Source: Streptomyces sp. NK08204 (lineage in GTDB: Bacteria > Actinomycetota > Actinomycetes > Streptomycetales > Streptomycetaceae). Taken from it: 64,000 bases of DNA. The stretch covers positions 1 through 64,000 of the forward strand of contig NZ_JAINVF010000016.1 in the NCBI RefSeq assembly GCF_020400585.1. The letters run 5' to 3'. How positions within the stretch are numbered: position 1 is the first letter of the stretch; each line of letters begins with the position of its first letter. The position numbers were made by a program, and so were the translations under genes. Positions 25,609 through 33,105 of this stretch are shown here, one piece after another. Under the pieces are notes generated by a model, which was not told the origin of the DNA, made no database searches, and saw only the letters and a list, made by a program, of their open reading frames with translations.

Positions 25609-26282
25609 TGAGGCGCGTCCAGGCGGTAGCCGACACCACGGACGGTACGGATCAGGGTCGGGGACGACGGTACGTCCTCCACCTTGGCGCGCAGCCGTTG
25701 CACACACGCGTCCACCAGGCGTGAGTCGCCCAGGTAGTCGTGCTCCCACACCAGCCGCAGCAGTTGCTGCCGCGACAGCGCCTGGCCGGGCCGGCGGCTC
25801 AGCTCCAGCAGCAGCCGCAGTTCGGTCGGCGTCAGCTGCAGGTCCTCGCCGTTCTTCGTCACGGTCATCGCGGACCGGTCGATGACCAGGTTCCCGAAGG
25901 TCGCCGAGTCACTGGACTCGCGTTCCCCGCGTCGCAGCACGGCCCGGATCCGGGCGTCCAGCACCCGTCCCTGCACCGGCTTGACGACATAGTCGTCGGC
26001 ACCGGACTCCAGTCCGACCACCACGTCGATGTCATCGCTGCGCGCGGTCAGCAGAATGATCGGCAGCTGGTCGGTGCGCCGGATGCGCCGGCACACCTCG
26101 AACCCGTCGATGCCGGGCAGCATCACGTCCAGCACGATCAGATCCGGCCGCTGTTCGCGCAGCAGCTTCAGTCCGTCCTCACCGCTGGCAGCGGTGGCCA
26201 CCCGGTGTCCCTGGCGCGTCAGGGAGAGCTCCAGGGCCGTACGGATGGCGTCGTCGTCCTCGATCAGCAACAGGGAAGGCAC
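25605..26282 (-). CDS. afsQ1: Response regulator AfsQ1
   Basis: This is an OmpR/PhoB-type DNA-binding response regulator, 225 residues from GTG 26282. The receiver domain has the acidic pocket IEDDD and the phosphorylation site D52 in VLDVMLPG, plus TARSDDIDVVVGLESGADDYVVKP. The C-terminal winged helix contains LTPTELRLLLELSRRPGQALSRQQLLRLVW. This start reproduces the length I recall for the S. coelicolor protein; ATG 26291 is three codons longer. It is divergent from sigQ and probably binds the GTNAC-N6-GTNAC site between them. Confidence 0.96.
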   Translation of the reverse strand: MPSLLLIEDDDAIRTALELSLTRQGHRVATAASGEDGLKLLREQRPDLIVLDVMLPGIDGFEVCRRIRRTDQLPIILLTARSDDIDVVVGLESGADDYVVKPVQGRVLDARIRAVLRRGERESSDSATFGNLVIDRSAMTVTKNGEDLQLTPTELRLLLELSRRPGQALSRQQLLRLVWEHDYLGDSRLVDACVQRLRAKVEDVPSSPTLIRTVRGVGYRLDAPQ

Positions 26283-26648
26283 GAGGCTCATTCTGGCCCA
26301 TGGAGGGGCTGTCGTACGACCTGGTGACACCAGGCCTTCGCTACCGGAACCGGCTGTACGTTTTCTGTGACCGCATCGGTGGCGGTGTCCGTGCCACATG
26401 TGTGACCGCGTCGCCGGCGGTGTCCGCGTCGCAGCCGCGACCGCGTCGCCGCGCATCTCCGTTGCCCCTTCGCGACCGCGCCTGTGACCTCCTCGTACCC
26501 GACCCCTGTGACACGTCTGTGACAGTCGACGGACATGGCCATGAAGTCACCCCGGCAGTCTTTTGGGCACAGGCGGGGCAGCGAAACCGAGCGAGCGGGT
26601 CCGGCCTGGCAAGCCGAAATTCCGGACGTCCACGACGGGGAGCGCGAG
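26283..26648. other. afsQ1-sigQ divergent intergenic region
   Basis: This 366-base gap has no gene. It contains a 33-base imperfect direct repeat at 26366-26398 and 26401-26433 (both starting TGTGACCGC) and several single TGTGAC half-sites. It also holds the AfsQ1-type site at 26508-26523. The sigQ ribosome site GGGGAG lies near 26637. Confidence 0.7.
26508..26523 (+). promoter_or_regulatory. AfsQ1 binding site (GTNAC-N6-GTNAC)
   Basis: GTGACACGTCTGTGAC fits exactly the direct-repeat consensus GTNAC-N6-GTNAC reported for AfsQ1 in S. coelicolor. It sits between afsQ1 and sigQ, 125 bases before the sigQ start. The match is seen in the sequence; the consensus is recalled from the literature. 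Confidence 0.75.
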
Positions 26649-27386
26649 ATGAACACGCTGCACAGCATGAGCACCAGCGCAGTTGTCACGCGTCTGCACG
26701 ACGTGCACCGGGTTTCCGAGAAGTCCGGTGTCGTGAGCGGGCGGGGGTGCGCTCGCGGCACCGGGCGTCAGCACACCGCGATCATGACGGTGGTTGACGG
26801 CTTCACGGGGGAGAAGCACGGGGGAGCCGCGTACAGGGAGGAATCGGGGGAGCGTCGCTCGCTGACGGAGGCGGAGTTCACCGCCTACGTCCAGGAGCGC
26901 CGCGCCTCCCTGTACGCCACCGCCTACCACCTGACCGGCGACCGCTTCGAGGCCGAGGACCTGCTGCAGAGCGCGCTGTTCTCGACGTACAAGGCGTGGG
27001 ACCGGATCAGTGACAAGGCCGCGGTCGGCGGATACCTGCGCCGCACCATGACGAACCTGCACATCAGCGCATGGCGGCGCCGCAAGCTCAACGAGTACCC
27101 GACCGAGGAACTGCCGGAGACGCCCGGCGAGACGGACGCGATGCGCGGCACCGAACTGCGCGCCGTCCTGTGGCAGGCGCTGGCCCGGCTGCCCGAACTC
27201 CAGCGCACCATGCTGGTCCTGCGCTACTACGAGGGCCGCACGGACCCGGAGATCGCAGAGATACTCGGCATCAGTGTCGGCACGGTGAAGTCCAGCATCT
27301 GGCGGTCGCTGCGCCGGCTGCGTGAGGACGAGGTCCTCAGCTTCGGCCGTGACGAGGAGGACGCCTTCGGCGAACTGGTCGCCTGA
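26649..27386 (+). CDS. sigQ: ECF sigma factor SigQ
   Basis: This is an ECF sigma factor of 245 residues divergent from afsQ1. Region 2 reads RRASLYATAYHLTGDRFEAEDLLQSALFSTYKAW and GYLRRTMTNLHISAWRRRK. Region 4 reads LARLPELQRTMLVLRYYEG with the helix-turn-helix DPEIAEILGISVGTVKSSIWRSLRRL, as in the SigE/SACE-like ECF groups. About 80 residues of less conserved sequence precede region 2. ATG 26649 follows GGGGAGCG. In S. coelicolor sigQ is an AfsQ1 target and acts against antibiotic production. The acidic last residues are typical. Confidence 0.93.
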   Translation: MNTLHSMSTSAVVTRLHDVHRVSEKSGVVSGRGCARGTGRQHTAIMTVVDGFTGEKHGGAAYREESGERRSLTEAEFTAYVQERRASLYATAYHLTGDRFEAEDLLQSALFSTYKAWDRISDKAAVGGYLRRTMTNLHISAWRRRKLNEYPTEELPETPGETDAMRGTELRAVLWQALARLPELQRTMLVLRYYEGRTDPEIAEILGISVGTVKSSIWRSLRRLREDEVLSFGRDEEDAFGELVA

Positions 27387-27416
27387 AGGTCAGGGGGCCG
27401 CTGGGGGGGTGGCCCT

Positions 27417-27480
27417 ACGGGGGAGAACACGGGGGACACGGGGGAGATACGGGGGACACGGGGGAGACACGGGGGGAGCA
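27417..27480 (+). repeat. G-run tandem repeat (possible G-quadruplex)
   Basis: Six runs of five or more G occur at about 10-12 base intervals (units like ACGGGGGAGA and CACGGGGGAC) immediately downstream of sigQ on the coding strand. Four or more such runs could fold into a G-quadruplex in the DNA or in the 3' end of the sigQ mRNA. Confidence 0.8.
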
Positions 27481-27485
27481 ACAGA

Positions 27486-27525
27486 AGCGGGACTGGGGGG
27501 CCGGGGGGTCCGTCCAGTCCCGTTT
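27486..27525 (+). terminator. Terminator between sigQ and uridine kinase genes
   Basis: A 9-bp stem pairs CGGGACTGG with CCAGTCCCG around a G-rich loop, flanked by AAG and TTT. It would serve both convergent genes. Confidence 0.7.
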
Positions 27526-27557
27526 CGTGCTTTTCCGCCCGAACCGGTTCCTCTTCT

Positions 27558-28202
27558 TCAGTGCATGGTCGCGCCGCTCTTCGCAGGCGCATGACGCCCC
27601 ACCGCGGCAGCGGCCAGCCGGCCAAGTGCCTCGTCCCGGTCGCAGGGATGAGCGCCCAGGGAAACCTGCCGGGACACGATCGACCGCTCCGCGCGCATCA
27701 GCCGCCAGCCGCGGCGCAGCAGGAACGGCACCGACTTGCGGCCCTCCTTCAGGTCCCGCATGAAGCGCCGCCGGAAGGTGGTGACCGCCCCCCGGGACAG
27801 GCACAGCGCGTCGGCGAGCACGCCCAGTTCCCGGCACCGCGCCACGATCTCCGCGGCGAAGATGCCCTCCGCGATGAACAGCCGGGTACGGCCGATGTGC
27901 AGGGTCTCCTCGCCGGTACGGGCGCTCAGCGCGATGTCGTACACCGGCACCGGCGTCGACCCGCTCGCGCACAGCCTGACGATGGCCTCGACGGCGACAT
28001 CCGCGTCCCACGACGCCGGGTGGTCCCAGTCGATGTCCGAACTCCCCTCCACCAGGGGCAGAGTCGGGTCGTCGCCCTCCTTGTAGAAGTCGTCCAGGCG
28101 CAGCACGGGGAGCCCGGAACGGGCGGCGACGAGGGACTTGCCCGAGCCCGAGGGGCCGCACAGCAGCACGACGCGGGCGGGGGAGGGGGGATGAATGCTC
28201 AC
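27558..28202 (-). CDS. udk: Uridine kinase
   Basis: This is a P-loop kinase of about 214 residues that phosphorylates uridine or cytidine to the monophosphate. Walker A is CGPSGSGKS at about 15-23. DDFYKEGDDPTLP is the typical nucleoside-contacting strand, WDHPASWDAD follows, and RTRLFIAEGIFAAEIV contains the Walker B-like acidic region. It fits the nucleoside-salvage content of the window but has no copy of the regulon palindrome upstream. GTG 28202 gives a good N-terminus, though no strong ribosome site precedes it. Confidence 0.85.
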   Translation of the reverse strand: MSIHPPSPARVVLLCGPSGSGKSLVAARSGLPVLRLDDFYKEGDDPTLPLVEGSSDIDWDHPASWDADVAVEAIVRLCASGSTPVPVYDIALSARTGEETLHIGRTRLFIAEGIFAAEIVARCRELGVLADALCLSRGAVTTFRRRFMRDLKEGRKSVPFLLRRGWRLMRAERSIVSRQVSLGAHPCDRDEALGRLAAAAVGRHAPAKSGATMH

Positions 28203-28329
28203 GGAACACCAGTTTGACGTATGGGGGACCGCCTGCCGACCCCGCGGGTCGGCTTTTGAGCGTGACGCGCACCTCAACTACTCTGCGCATCGGTGTCATC
28301 GCGTTGCGCATTCGAAGGCGGCGCCAGTG

Positions 28330-28753
28330 ATGGCCCGATACGCCTCCCCGGCACCACACCGCGCAGCGCTCTCTGATCGCCCTCGCGACCGCCGGAGCGG
28401 CCCTGTGCGCGGGTGCGGTGACGGCCCGTGCGGACGCCGCCGCGCCGCTCGTGGACGTGCCGTCACGGCACACCGCGCTCGGCAAGGCCGGCCCGCGGAC
28501 GGGCCTGGCGGCCCTCACCGGCGCGGTCGGCCATGTCACCGGTCCGGTCGCCGACCTCAAGCCCAACCCGCTCGCGGGCACGGGGGCAGACCTGCTGGAC
28601 GACGGCGTGAGCACGCAGCTCGCCGACTCCAAGCCGGTGAACTCCCGGACGCAGACGGGCCCGGTGGCGCAGGCGCGGTCGCTCAGGGCGGTGCCGGTGG
28701 CAAGGCCGGCGACGCGGCTGCCCGGCACCGGACAGGGCGCCTCGCCGGGCTGA
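28330..28753 (+). pseudogene. Small secreted protein gene with a +1 frameshift
   Basis: ATG 28330 opens MARYAS and then the frame is lost at the run of four C at 28346-28349. If one C is removed, the reading continues as RHHTAQRSLIALATAGAAL with a normal signal peptide, then a mature low-complexity part (DVPSRHTALGKAG and GHVTGPVADLKPNPLAG) ending before TGA 28751-28753. The downstream frame alone has no ATG or GTG before GTG 28418, which would lack the signal peptide. It is either a pseudogene, a phase-variable homopolymer or a sequencing error. It resembles the exported protein at 21843 in type. The function is unknown. Confidence 0.65.
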
Positions 28754-28843
28754 GGGCCGCACGCACGCCAAGAGCCGCGCCGCCCCCGGACGTCAGGGGC
28801 GGCACCGCTCGTTCGCGTGCGGGTCCGGTACAGCCGTGACGGC

Positions 28844-29749
28844 TCAGTACGACGAACCCGACGCGCCCAGCGACCCGGTGGGGTGCCAGACTGTCTTGGT
28901 CTCCAGGAACGCCGTCATGCGGTCGGTGCCCGGCGTCGCCCACCAGTCGTCCACAGGCTGTGGACGCAGCACGCGCTTCAGGTTGTCCGCCGCCGCGATC
29001 TCCAGCTCCTTCGCCAGCACCTCGTCGGCGCCCGCGAGGTCGATCGCGTTGACGTCCTGGTGCGCGGCCAGCGGGGCAGCCATTTCCGCCGTGCGGCCGG
29101 ACAGGACGTTGACGACACCGCCCGGCACGTCGGAGGTGGCCAGCACCTCCCCCAGGGAGAGGGCCGGGAGCGGGGCCTTCTCGCTCGCGACCACGACCGC
29201 CGTGTTGCCCGTGGCGATCACCGGGGCGAGCACCGAGACCAGGCCCAGGAACGACGACTCCTGCGGGGCCAGGACGGCGACCACGCCGGTCGGCTCGGGG
29301 GAGGAGAGGTTGAAGTACGGGCCCGCGACCGGGTTGGCGCCGCCGATCACCTGGGCGATCTTGTCGGTCCAGCCCGCGTACCAGACCCAGCGGTCGACGG
29401 TCGCGTCCACGACCGCGGCGGCCTTCGGCTTCGACAGGCCCTCGGCGTCGGCCACCTCGCGGACGAACTGCTCCCTGCGGCCCTCCAGCATCTCCGCGAC
29501 GCGGTACAGGACCTGGCCGCGGTTGTACGCCGTCGCCCCCGACCAGCCGCCGAACGCCTTGCGCGCCGCCACGACCGCGTCACGGGCGTCCTTGCGGGAG
29601 GACAGCGGTGCGTTGGCCAGCCAGTTGCCCTTTGAGTCGGTCACCTCGTACACCCGGCCGCTCTCGGAACGCGGGAACTTCCCGCCGACGTACAGCTTGT
29701 AGGTCTTGAAGACGGCGAGTCGCTCAGTCTTTTCGGTCTTGTCAGACAT
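28844..29749 (-). CDS. Truncated cysteine-free aldehyde dehydrogenase-family protein
   Basis: This 301-residue protein covers the N-terminal NAD-binding half of the aldehyde dehydrogenase fold. YKLYVGGKFPRSESGRVYEV opens it, with AVVAARKAFGGWSGATAYNRGQVLYRVAEMLE, then PTGVVAVLAPQESSFLGLVSVLAPVIATGNTAVVVAS. The region that would carry ELGGK and the catalytic cysteine is missing. The whole protein contains no cysteine and ends in a short unrelated tail (GSLGASGSSY). It cannot be a classic dehydrogenase. Its start overlaps the end of the full-length enzyme by 8 bases, so it is probably a partner or regulator subunit in a complex. It is the last gene of the deoC operon. Confidence 0.85.
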   Translation of the reverse strand: MSDKTEKTERLAVFKTYKLYVGGKFPRSESGRVYEVTDSKGNWLANAPLSSRKDARDAVVAARKAFGGWSGATAYNRGQVLYRVAEMLEGRREQFVREVADAEGLSKPKAAAVVDATVDRWVWYAGWTDKIAQVIGGANPVAGPYFNLSSPEPTGVVAVLAPQESSFLGLVSVLAPVIATGNTAVVVASEKAPLPALSLGEVLATSDVPGGVVNVLSGRTAEMAAPLAAHQDVNAIDLAGADEVLAKELEIAAADNLKRVLRPQPVDDWWATPGTDRMTAFLETKTVWHPTGSLGASGSSY

Positions 29750-31178
29750 CGAGGTACGCCTCCAGGCCGTGACGACCGCCCTCGCGGCCGAAGCCCGACT
29801 CCTTGTAACCGCCGAACGGCGAGGTCGGGTCGAACTTGTTGTACGTGTTGGACCAGATCACGCCCGCGCGGAGCTTGCTCGCCACCGCCAGGATGCGGGA
29901 GCCCTTCTCCGTCCAGATGCCCGCCGACAGGCCGTACGGGGTGTTGTTGGCCTTGGCGACCGCCTCGTCGGGCGTGCGGAAGGTGAGGACCGACAGCACC
30001 GGGCCGAAGATCTCGTCGCGGGCGACGGTGTGGGCCTGGGTGACGTTCGTGAACAGCGTCGGGGCGAACCAGTAGCCGGAGGACGGCAGTTCGCAGGCCG
30101 GCGACCAGCGCTCGGCGCCCTCGGCCTCGCCCTGCTCGGCCAGCGCGGTGATCCGCGCCAGCTGCTCGGCGGAGTTGATCGCGCCGAGGTCGGTGTTCTT
30201 GTCGAGCGGGTCGCCGACGCGGAGCGTGCCGATCCTGCGCTTGAGGGACTCCAGCAGCTCGTCCTGGATCGACTCCTGGACGAGGAGGCGCGAGCCGGCG
30301 CAGCACACATGGCCCTGGTTGAAGAAGACACCGTTGACGATGCCCTCGACGGCCTGGTCGATCGGGGCGTCGTCGAAGACGATGTTGGCGCCCTTGCCGC
30401 CCAGTTCCAGGGTGAGCTTCTTCTTCGTGCCCGCGACCGTGCGGGCGATCTCCTTGCCCACGTCCGTGGAGCCGGTGAAGGCGACCTTGTCGACGTCCGG
30501 GTGCGCGACGAGTGCCGCCCCCGCGTCGCCGTAGCCGGGAAGGATGTTGACGACACCCTTGGGCAGGCCCGCCTGGCGGCAGATGTCGGCGAAGAACAGG
30601 GCGGACAGGGGAGTGGTCTCCGCCGGCTTCAGGACGACCGTGTTGCCGGTCGCCAGGGCCGGGGCGATCTTCCACGCCAGCATCAGGAGGGGGAAGTTCC
30701 AGGGGATGACCTGGCCGGCGACGCCGAGGGGCCGCGGGGTCCGCCCGAAACCGGCGTGGTCGAGCTTGTCCGCCCAGCCCGCGTAGTAGAAGAAGTGCGC
30801 GGCGACCAGCGGGAGGTCCGCGTCGCGGGTCTCCTTGATCGGCTTGCCGTTGTCCAGCGTCTCCAGGACCGCCAGCTCACGGCTGCGCTCCTGGATGATC
30901 CGGGCGATCCGGAACAGGTACTTGGCGCGCTCGGAGCCGGGCAGCGCCGACCACTTCCCGAACGCCTTCCGGGCGGCCTTCACCGCGCGGTCGACGTCCT
31001 CGGCGCCGGCCTGGGCGACCTCGGAGAGGACCTCCTCGGTCGACGGGGAGACCGTCTTGAAGACCTTGCCGTCGGCCGCCTCGGTGAACTCTCCGTCGAT
31101 GAACAGGCCGTAGGAGGGGGCGATGTCGACGACCGAGCGGGACTCGGGCGCCGGTGCGTACTCGAATGCGGATGCCAT
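29742..31178 (-). CDS. Aldehyde dehydrogenase
   Basis: This is a full-length NAD(P)-dependent aldehyde dehydrogenase of 478 residues. GQVIPWNFPLLMLAWKIAPALATGNTVVLKPAE binds cofactor, FTGSTDVGKEI follows, and LELGGKGANIVFDDA supplies the general-base glutamate. FNQGHVCCAGSRLLV carries the catalytic cysteine at about residue 292, and EIFGPVLSVL is conserved. It starts 5 bases after the deoC stop, so its substrate is likely acetaldehyde (or another product of deoxyribose breakdown) released by deoC. That link is inferred from operon order. Confidence 0.94.
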   Translation of the reverse strand: MASAFEYAPAPESRSVVDIAPSYGLFIDGEFTEAADGKVFKTVSPSTEEVLSEVAQAGAEDVDRAVKAARKAFGKWSALPGSERAKYLFRIARIIQERSRELAVLETLDNGKPIKETRDADLPLVAAHFFYYAGWADKLDHAGFGRTPRPLGVAGQVIPWNFPLLMLAWKIAPALATGNTVVLKPAETTPLSALFFADICRQAGLPKGVVNILPGYGDAGAALVAHPDVDKVAFTGSTDVGKEIARTVAGTKKKLTLELGGKGANIVFDDAPIDQAVEGIVNGVFFNQGHVCCAGSRLLVQESIQDELLESLKRRIGTLRVGDPLDKNTDLGAINSAEQLARITALAEQGEAEGAERWSPACELPSSGYWFAPTLFTNVTQAHTVARDEIFGPVLSVLTFRTPDEAVAKANNTPYGLSAGIWTEKGSRILAVASKLRAGVIWSNTYNKFDPTSPFGGYKESGFGREGGRHGLEAYLDV

Positions 31179-31183
31179 GGTGA

Positions 31184-32143
31184 TCAGTCCACCGTTACGT
31201 AGTCGGGGCCGGAGTAGCGGCCGGTGGCCAGCTTCTGACGCTGCATCAGCAGATCGTTCAGCAGCGAGGAGGCGCCGAAGCGGAACCAGTGGTTGTCCAG
31301 CCAGTCCTCGCCCACGGTCTCGTTGACCAGGACCAGGAACTTGATGGCGTCCTTGGAGGTGCGGATGCCGCCGGCCGGCTTCACGCCGACCTGGACGCCG
31401 GTCTGCGCACGGAAGTCGCGCACCGCCTCCAGCATCAGCAGGGTGTTGGCGGGGGTGGCGTTGACCGCGACCTTGCCGGTGGACGTCTTGATGAAGTCCG
31501 CGCCCGCCAGCATGCCCAGCCAGCTCGCCCGGCGGATGTTGTCGTACGTCGACAGCTCGCCGGTCTCGAAGATGACCTTCAGCCGGGCGCCGGTCCCGCA
31601 GGCTTCCTTCACGGCGACGATCTCGTCGTGGACCTTCAGGTACTTGCCCGCGAGGAACGCGCCACGGTCGATGACCATGTCGATCTCGTCGGCGCCCGCC
31701 GCGACGGCGTCCCGGACGTCGGCCAGCTTCACGTCGAGCGCGGCACGGCCGGCCGGGAAGGCGGTGGCCACCGAGGCGACCTTGACGCCCGAGCCGGCGA
31801 CGGCCTCCTTGGCGACGGCCACCATGTCGGGGTAGACGCAGACGGCCGCCGTGGCCGGGGCCGTGCGGTCCGTCGGGTCGGGGCGGACTGCCTTGGCGCC
31901 GAGTGCCCGGACCTTGCCCGGGGTGTCCGCGCCTTCCAGCGTCGTCAGGTCGACCATCGAGATGGCGAGGTCGATGGCGTACGCCTTCGCGGTGGTCTTG
32001 ATGGAACGGGTGCCGAGAGACGCGGCGCGCGCCTCCAGGCCGACCGCGTCGACGCCGGGCAGCCCGTGGAGGAAGCGGCGCAGCGTGCTGTCGGACGCGG
32101 TGACGTCTGAGAGCCGGTGTGCGATGGGTGCAGTACGGGGCAT
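31184..32143 (-). CDS. deoC: Deoxyribose-phosphate aldolase
   Basis: This enzyme cleaves 2-deoxyribose-5-phosphate to acetaldehyde and glyceraldehyde-3-phosphate. The 319-residue TIM barrel has the Schiff-base lysine in DFIKTSTGK near residue 217 and the second catalytic lysine in GVKPAGGIRT. VCVYPDMV and VASVATAFPAG are also family blocks. It is longer than the bacterial short form, with about 60 extra N-terminal residues. ATG 32143 is used; GTG 32149 is in frame. It heads an operon with the two aldehyde dehydrogenase genes and has a perfect regulon palindrome 20 bases upstream. Confidence 0.95.
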   Translation of the reverse strand: MPRTAPIAHRLSDVTASDSTLRRFLHGLPGVDAVGLEARAASLGTRSIKTTAKAYAIDLAISMVDLTTLEGADTPGKVRALGAKAVRPDPTDRTAPATAAVCVYPDMVAVAKEAVAGSGVKVASVATAFPAGRAALDVKLADVRDAVAAGADEIDMVIDRGAFLAGKYLKVHDEIVAVKEACGTGARLKVIFETGELSTYDNIRRASWLGMLAGADFIKTSTGKVAVNATPANTLLMLEAVRDFRAQTGVQVGVKPAGGIRTSKDAIKFLVLVNETVGEDWLDNHWFRFGASSLLNDLLMQRQKLATGRYSGPDYVTVD

Positions 32144-32162
32144 GGTCACCACACGAGCATAT

Positions 32163-32174
32163 CTACGCGCGTAG
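32163..32174 (-). promoter_or_regulatory. Nucleoside-regulon operator, copy 4
   Basis: This is a perfect CTACGCGCGTAG, 19 bases before the deoC start codon. The divergent PH-domain gene starts 82 bases away and could also be affected. Confidence 0.75.
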
Positions 32175-32255
32175 CGGCTGTACACCCCGGGTTCTTCCTC
32201 TGTCGTCGGGCACCGCGTATGAGCGTCTGCCCGGGCGTCGGGCACAATCGGCCCC

Positions 32256-32945
32256 ATGACGACCCCGGACCACCAGTCACCCGAGCCACAGTCGCCCGCG
32301 CCTGCCTCCCAGGACCGGATCTACCGCTCGCCCATGGCCCTTGTGGGCGGCGTGCTGCTGCTCGCACTCGTGGGCTGGCTGGGCTTCGACGCACTGTTCA
32401 GGGGGCATGGGCGGACGCCGTGGCTGGCGCTCGCCGGGATGATCCTGCTCGTGCCGCTGACCACCGCCTTCACACTGCGTCCGGCGGTCTTCGCGAACGA
32501 GGAGCGGCTGCGGATCCGCAACCCCTTCCGCATCATCACGCTGCCCTGGGGCGAGGTCTCCTCCCTGCGCTCGGGCTACTCCAACGAGGTCGTCGCCAAG
32601 TCCGGCGCCAAGTACCAGCTGTGGTCCATCCCAGTCTCCCTGCGGGGCCGAAAGAAGGCGGCCGACCGCGCGGCCCGCGCGGCGGCGGAGGCGGCCCGTG
32701 GCGGCCCCGCCCGGCGTATGGGTTTCGGCGGTCCGGGCCTCGGCGCCCTGGGTTCCGGCACGGTCCCGGCGGGCCGCACGCGGGCCACGAGCGACCAGAT
32801 CATGGCCGACTTGCGGGACCTGCAGGAACGCCGCGCCCAGGCGGGGTCCGCGCAGGGAGAGGTCACGGTCCGCTGGGCCTACGAGGTGATCGCGCCCGCC
32901 GTGGCCGGCGCGGTGCTGCTGGCGATCCTGCTCATGGTGGGGTGA
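32256..32945 (+). CDS. PH-domain membrane protein
   Basis: This is a 229-residue protein with two helices near the N-terminus (LVGGVLLLALVGWLGFDALF and LALAGMILLVPLTTAF). A bacterial PH-like domain follows (RLRIRNPFRIITLPWGEVSSLRSGYSNEVVAKSGAKYQLWSIPVSL), then a Gly/Arg/Ala-rich linker and one C-terminal helix. The family's role is unknown. It is divergent from deoC and convergent with the phosphohexomutase gene. Confidence 0.82.
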   Translation: MTTPDHQSPEPQSPAPASQDRIYRSPMALVGGVLLLALVGWLGFDALFRGHGRTPWLALAGMILLVPLTTAFTLRPAVFANEERLRIRNPFRIITLPWGEVSSLRSGYSNEVVAKSGAKYQLWSIPVSLRGRKKAADRAARAAAEAARGGPARRMGFGGPGLGALGSGTVPAGRTRATSDQIMADLRDLQERRAQAGSAQGEVTVRWAYEVIAPAVAGAVLLAILLMVG

Positions 32946-32962
32946 GGGCAGCACCCACCGGA

Positions 32963-33009
32963 ATGCCGTTGGGGGTGCCCCCGGAACCAGGGAGCACCCC
33001 CAACGGCAT
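32963..33009. terminator. Strong bidirectional terminator
   Basis: A 16-bp perfect stem (ATGCCGTTGGGGGTGC pairing with GCACCCCCAACGGCAT) encloses a 15-base loop. It separates the convergent PH-domain and phosphohexomutase genes. Confidence 0.85.
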
Positions 33010-33105
33010 CTCTGTCTGCGACGGGACCGCTGCGTCGGCAATCCCTGCGGGACCGCTGCTACGCAGCTCCACGAGCCTTCCGAGCACACCCTCCGAGGCG
33101 GAGCC

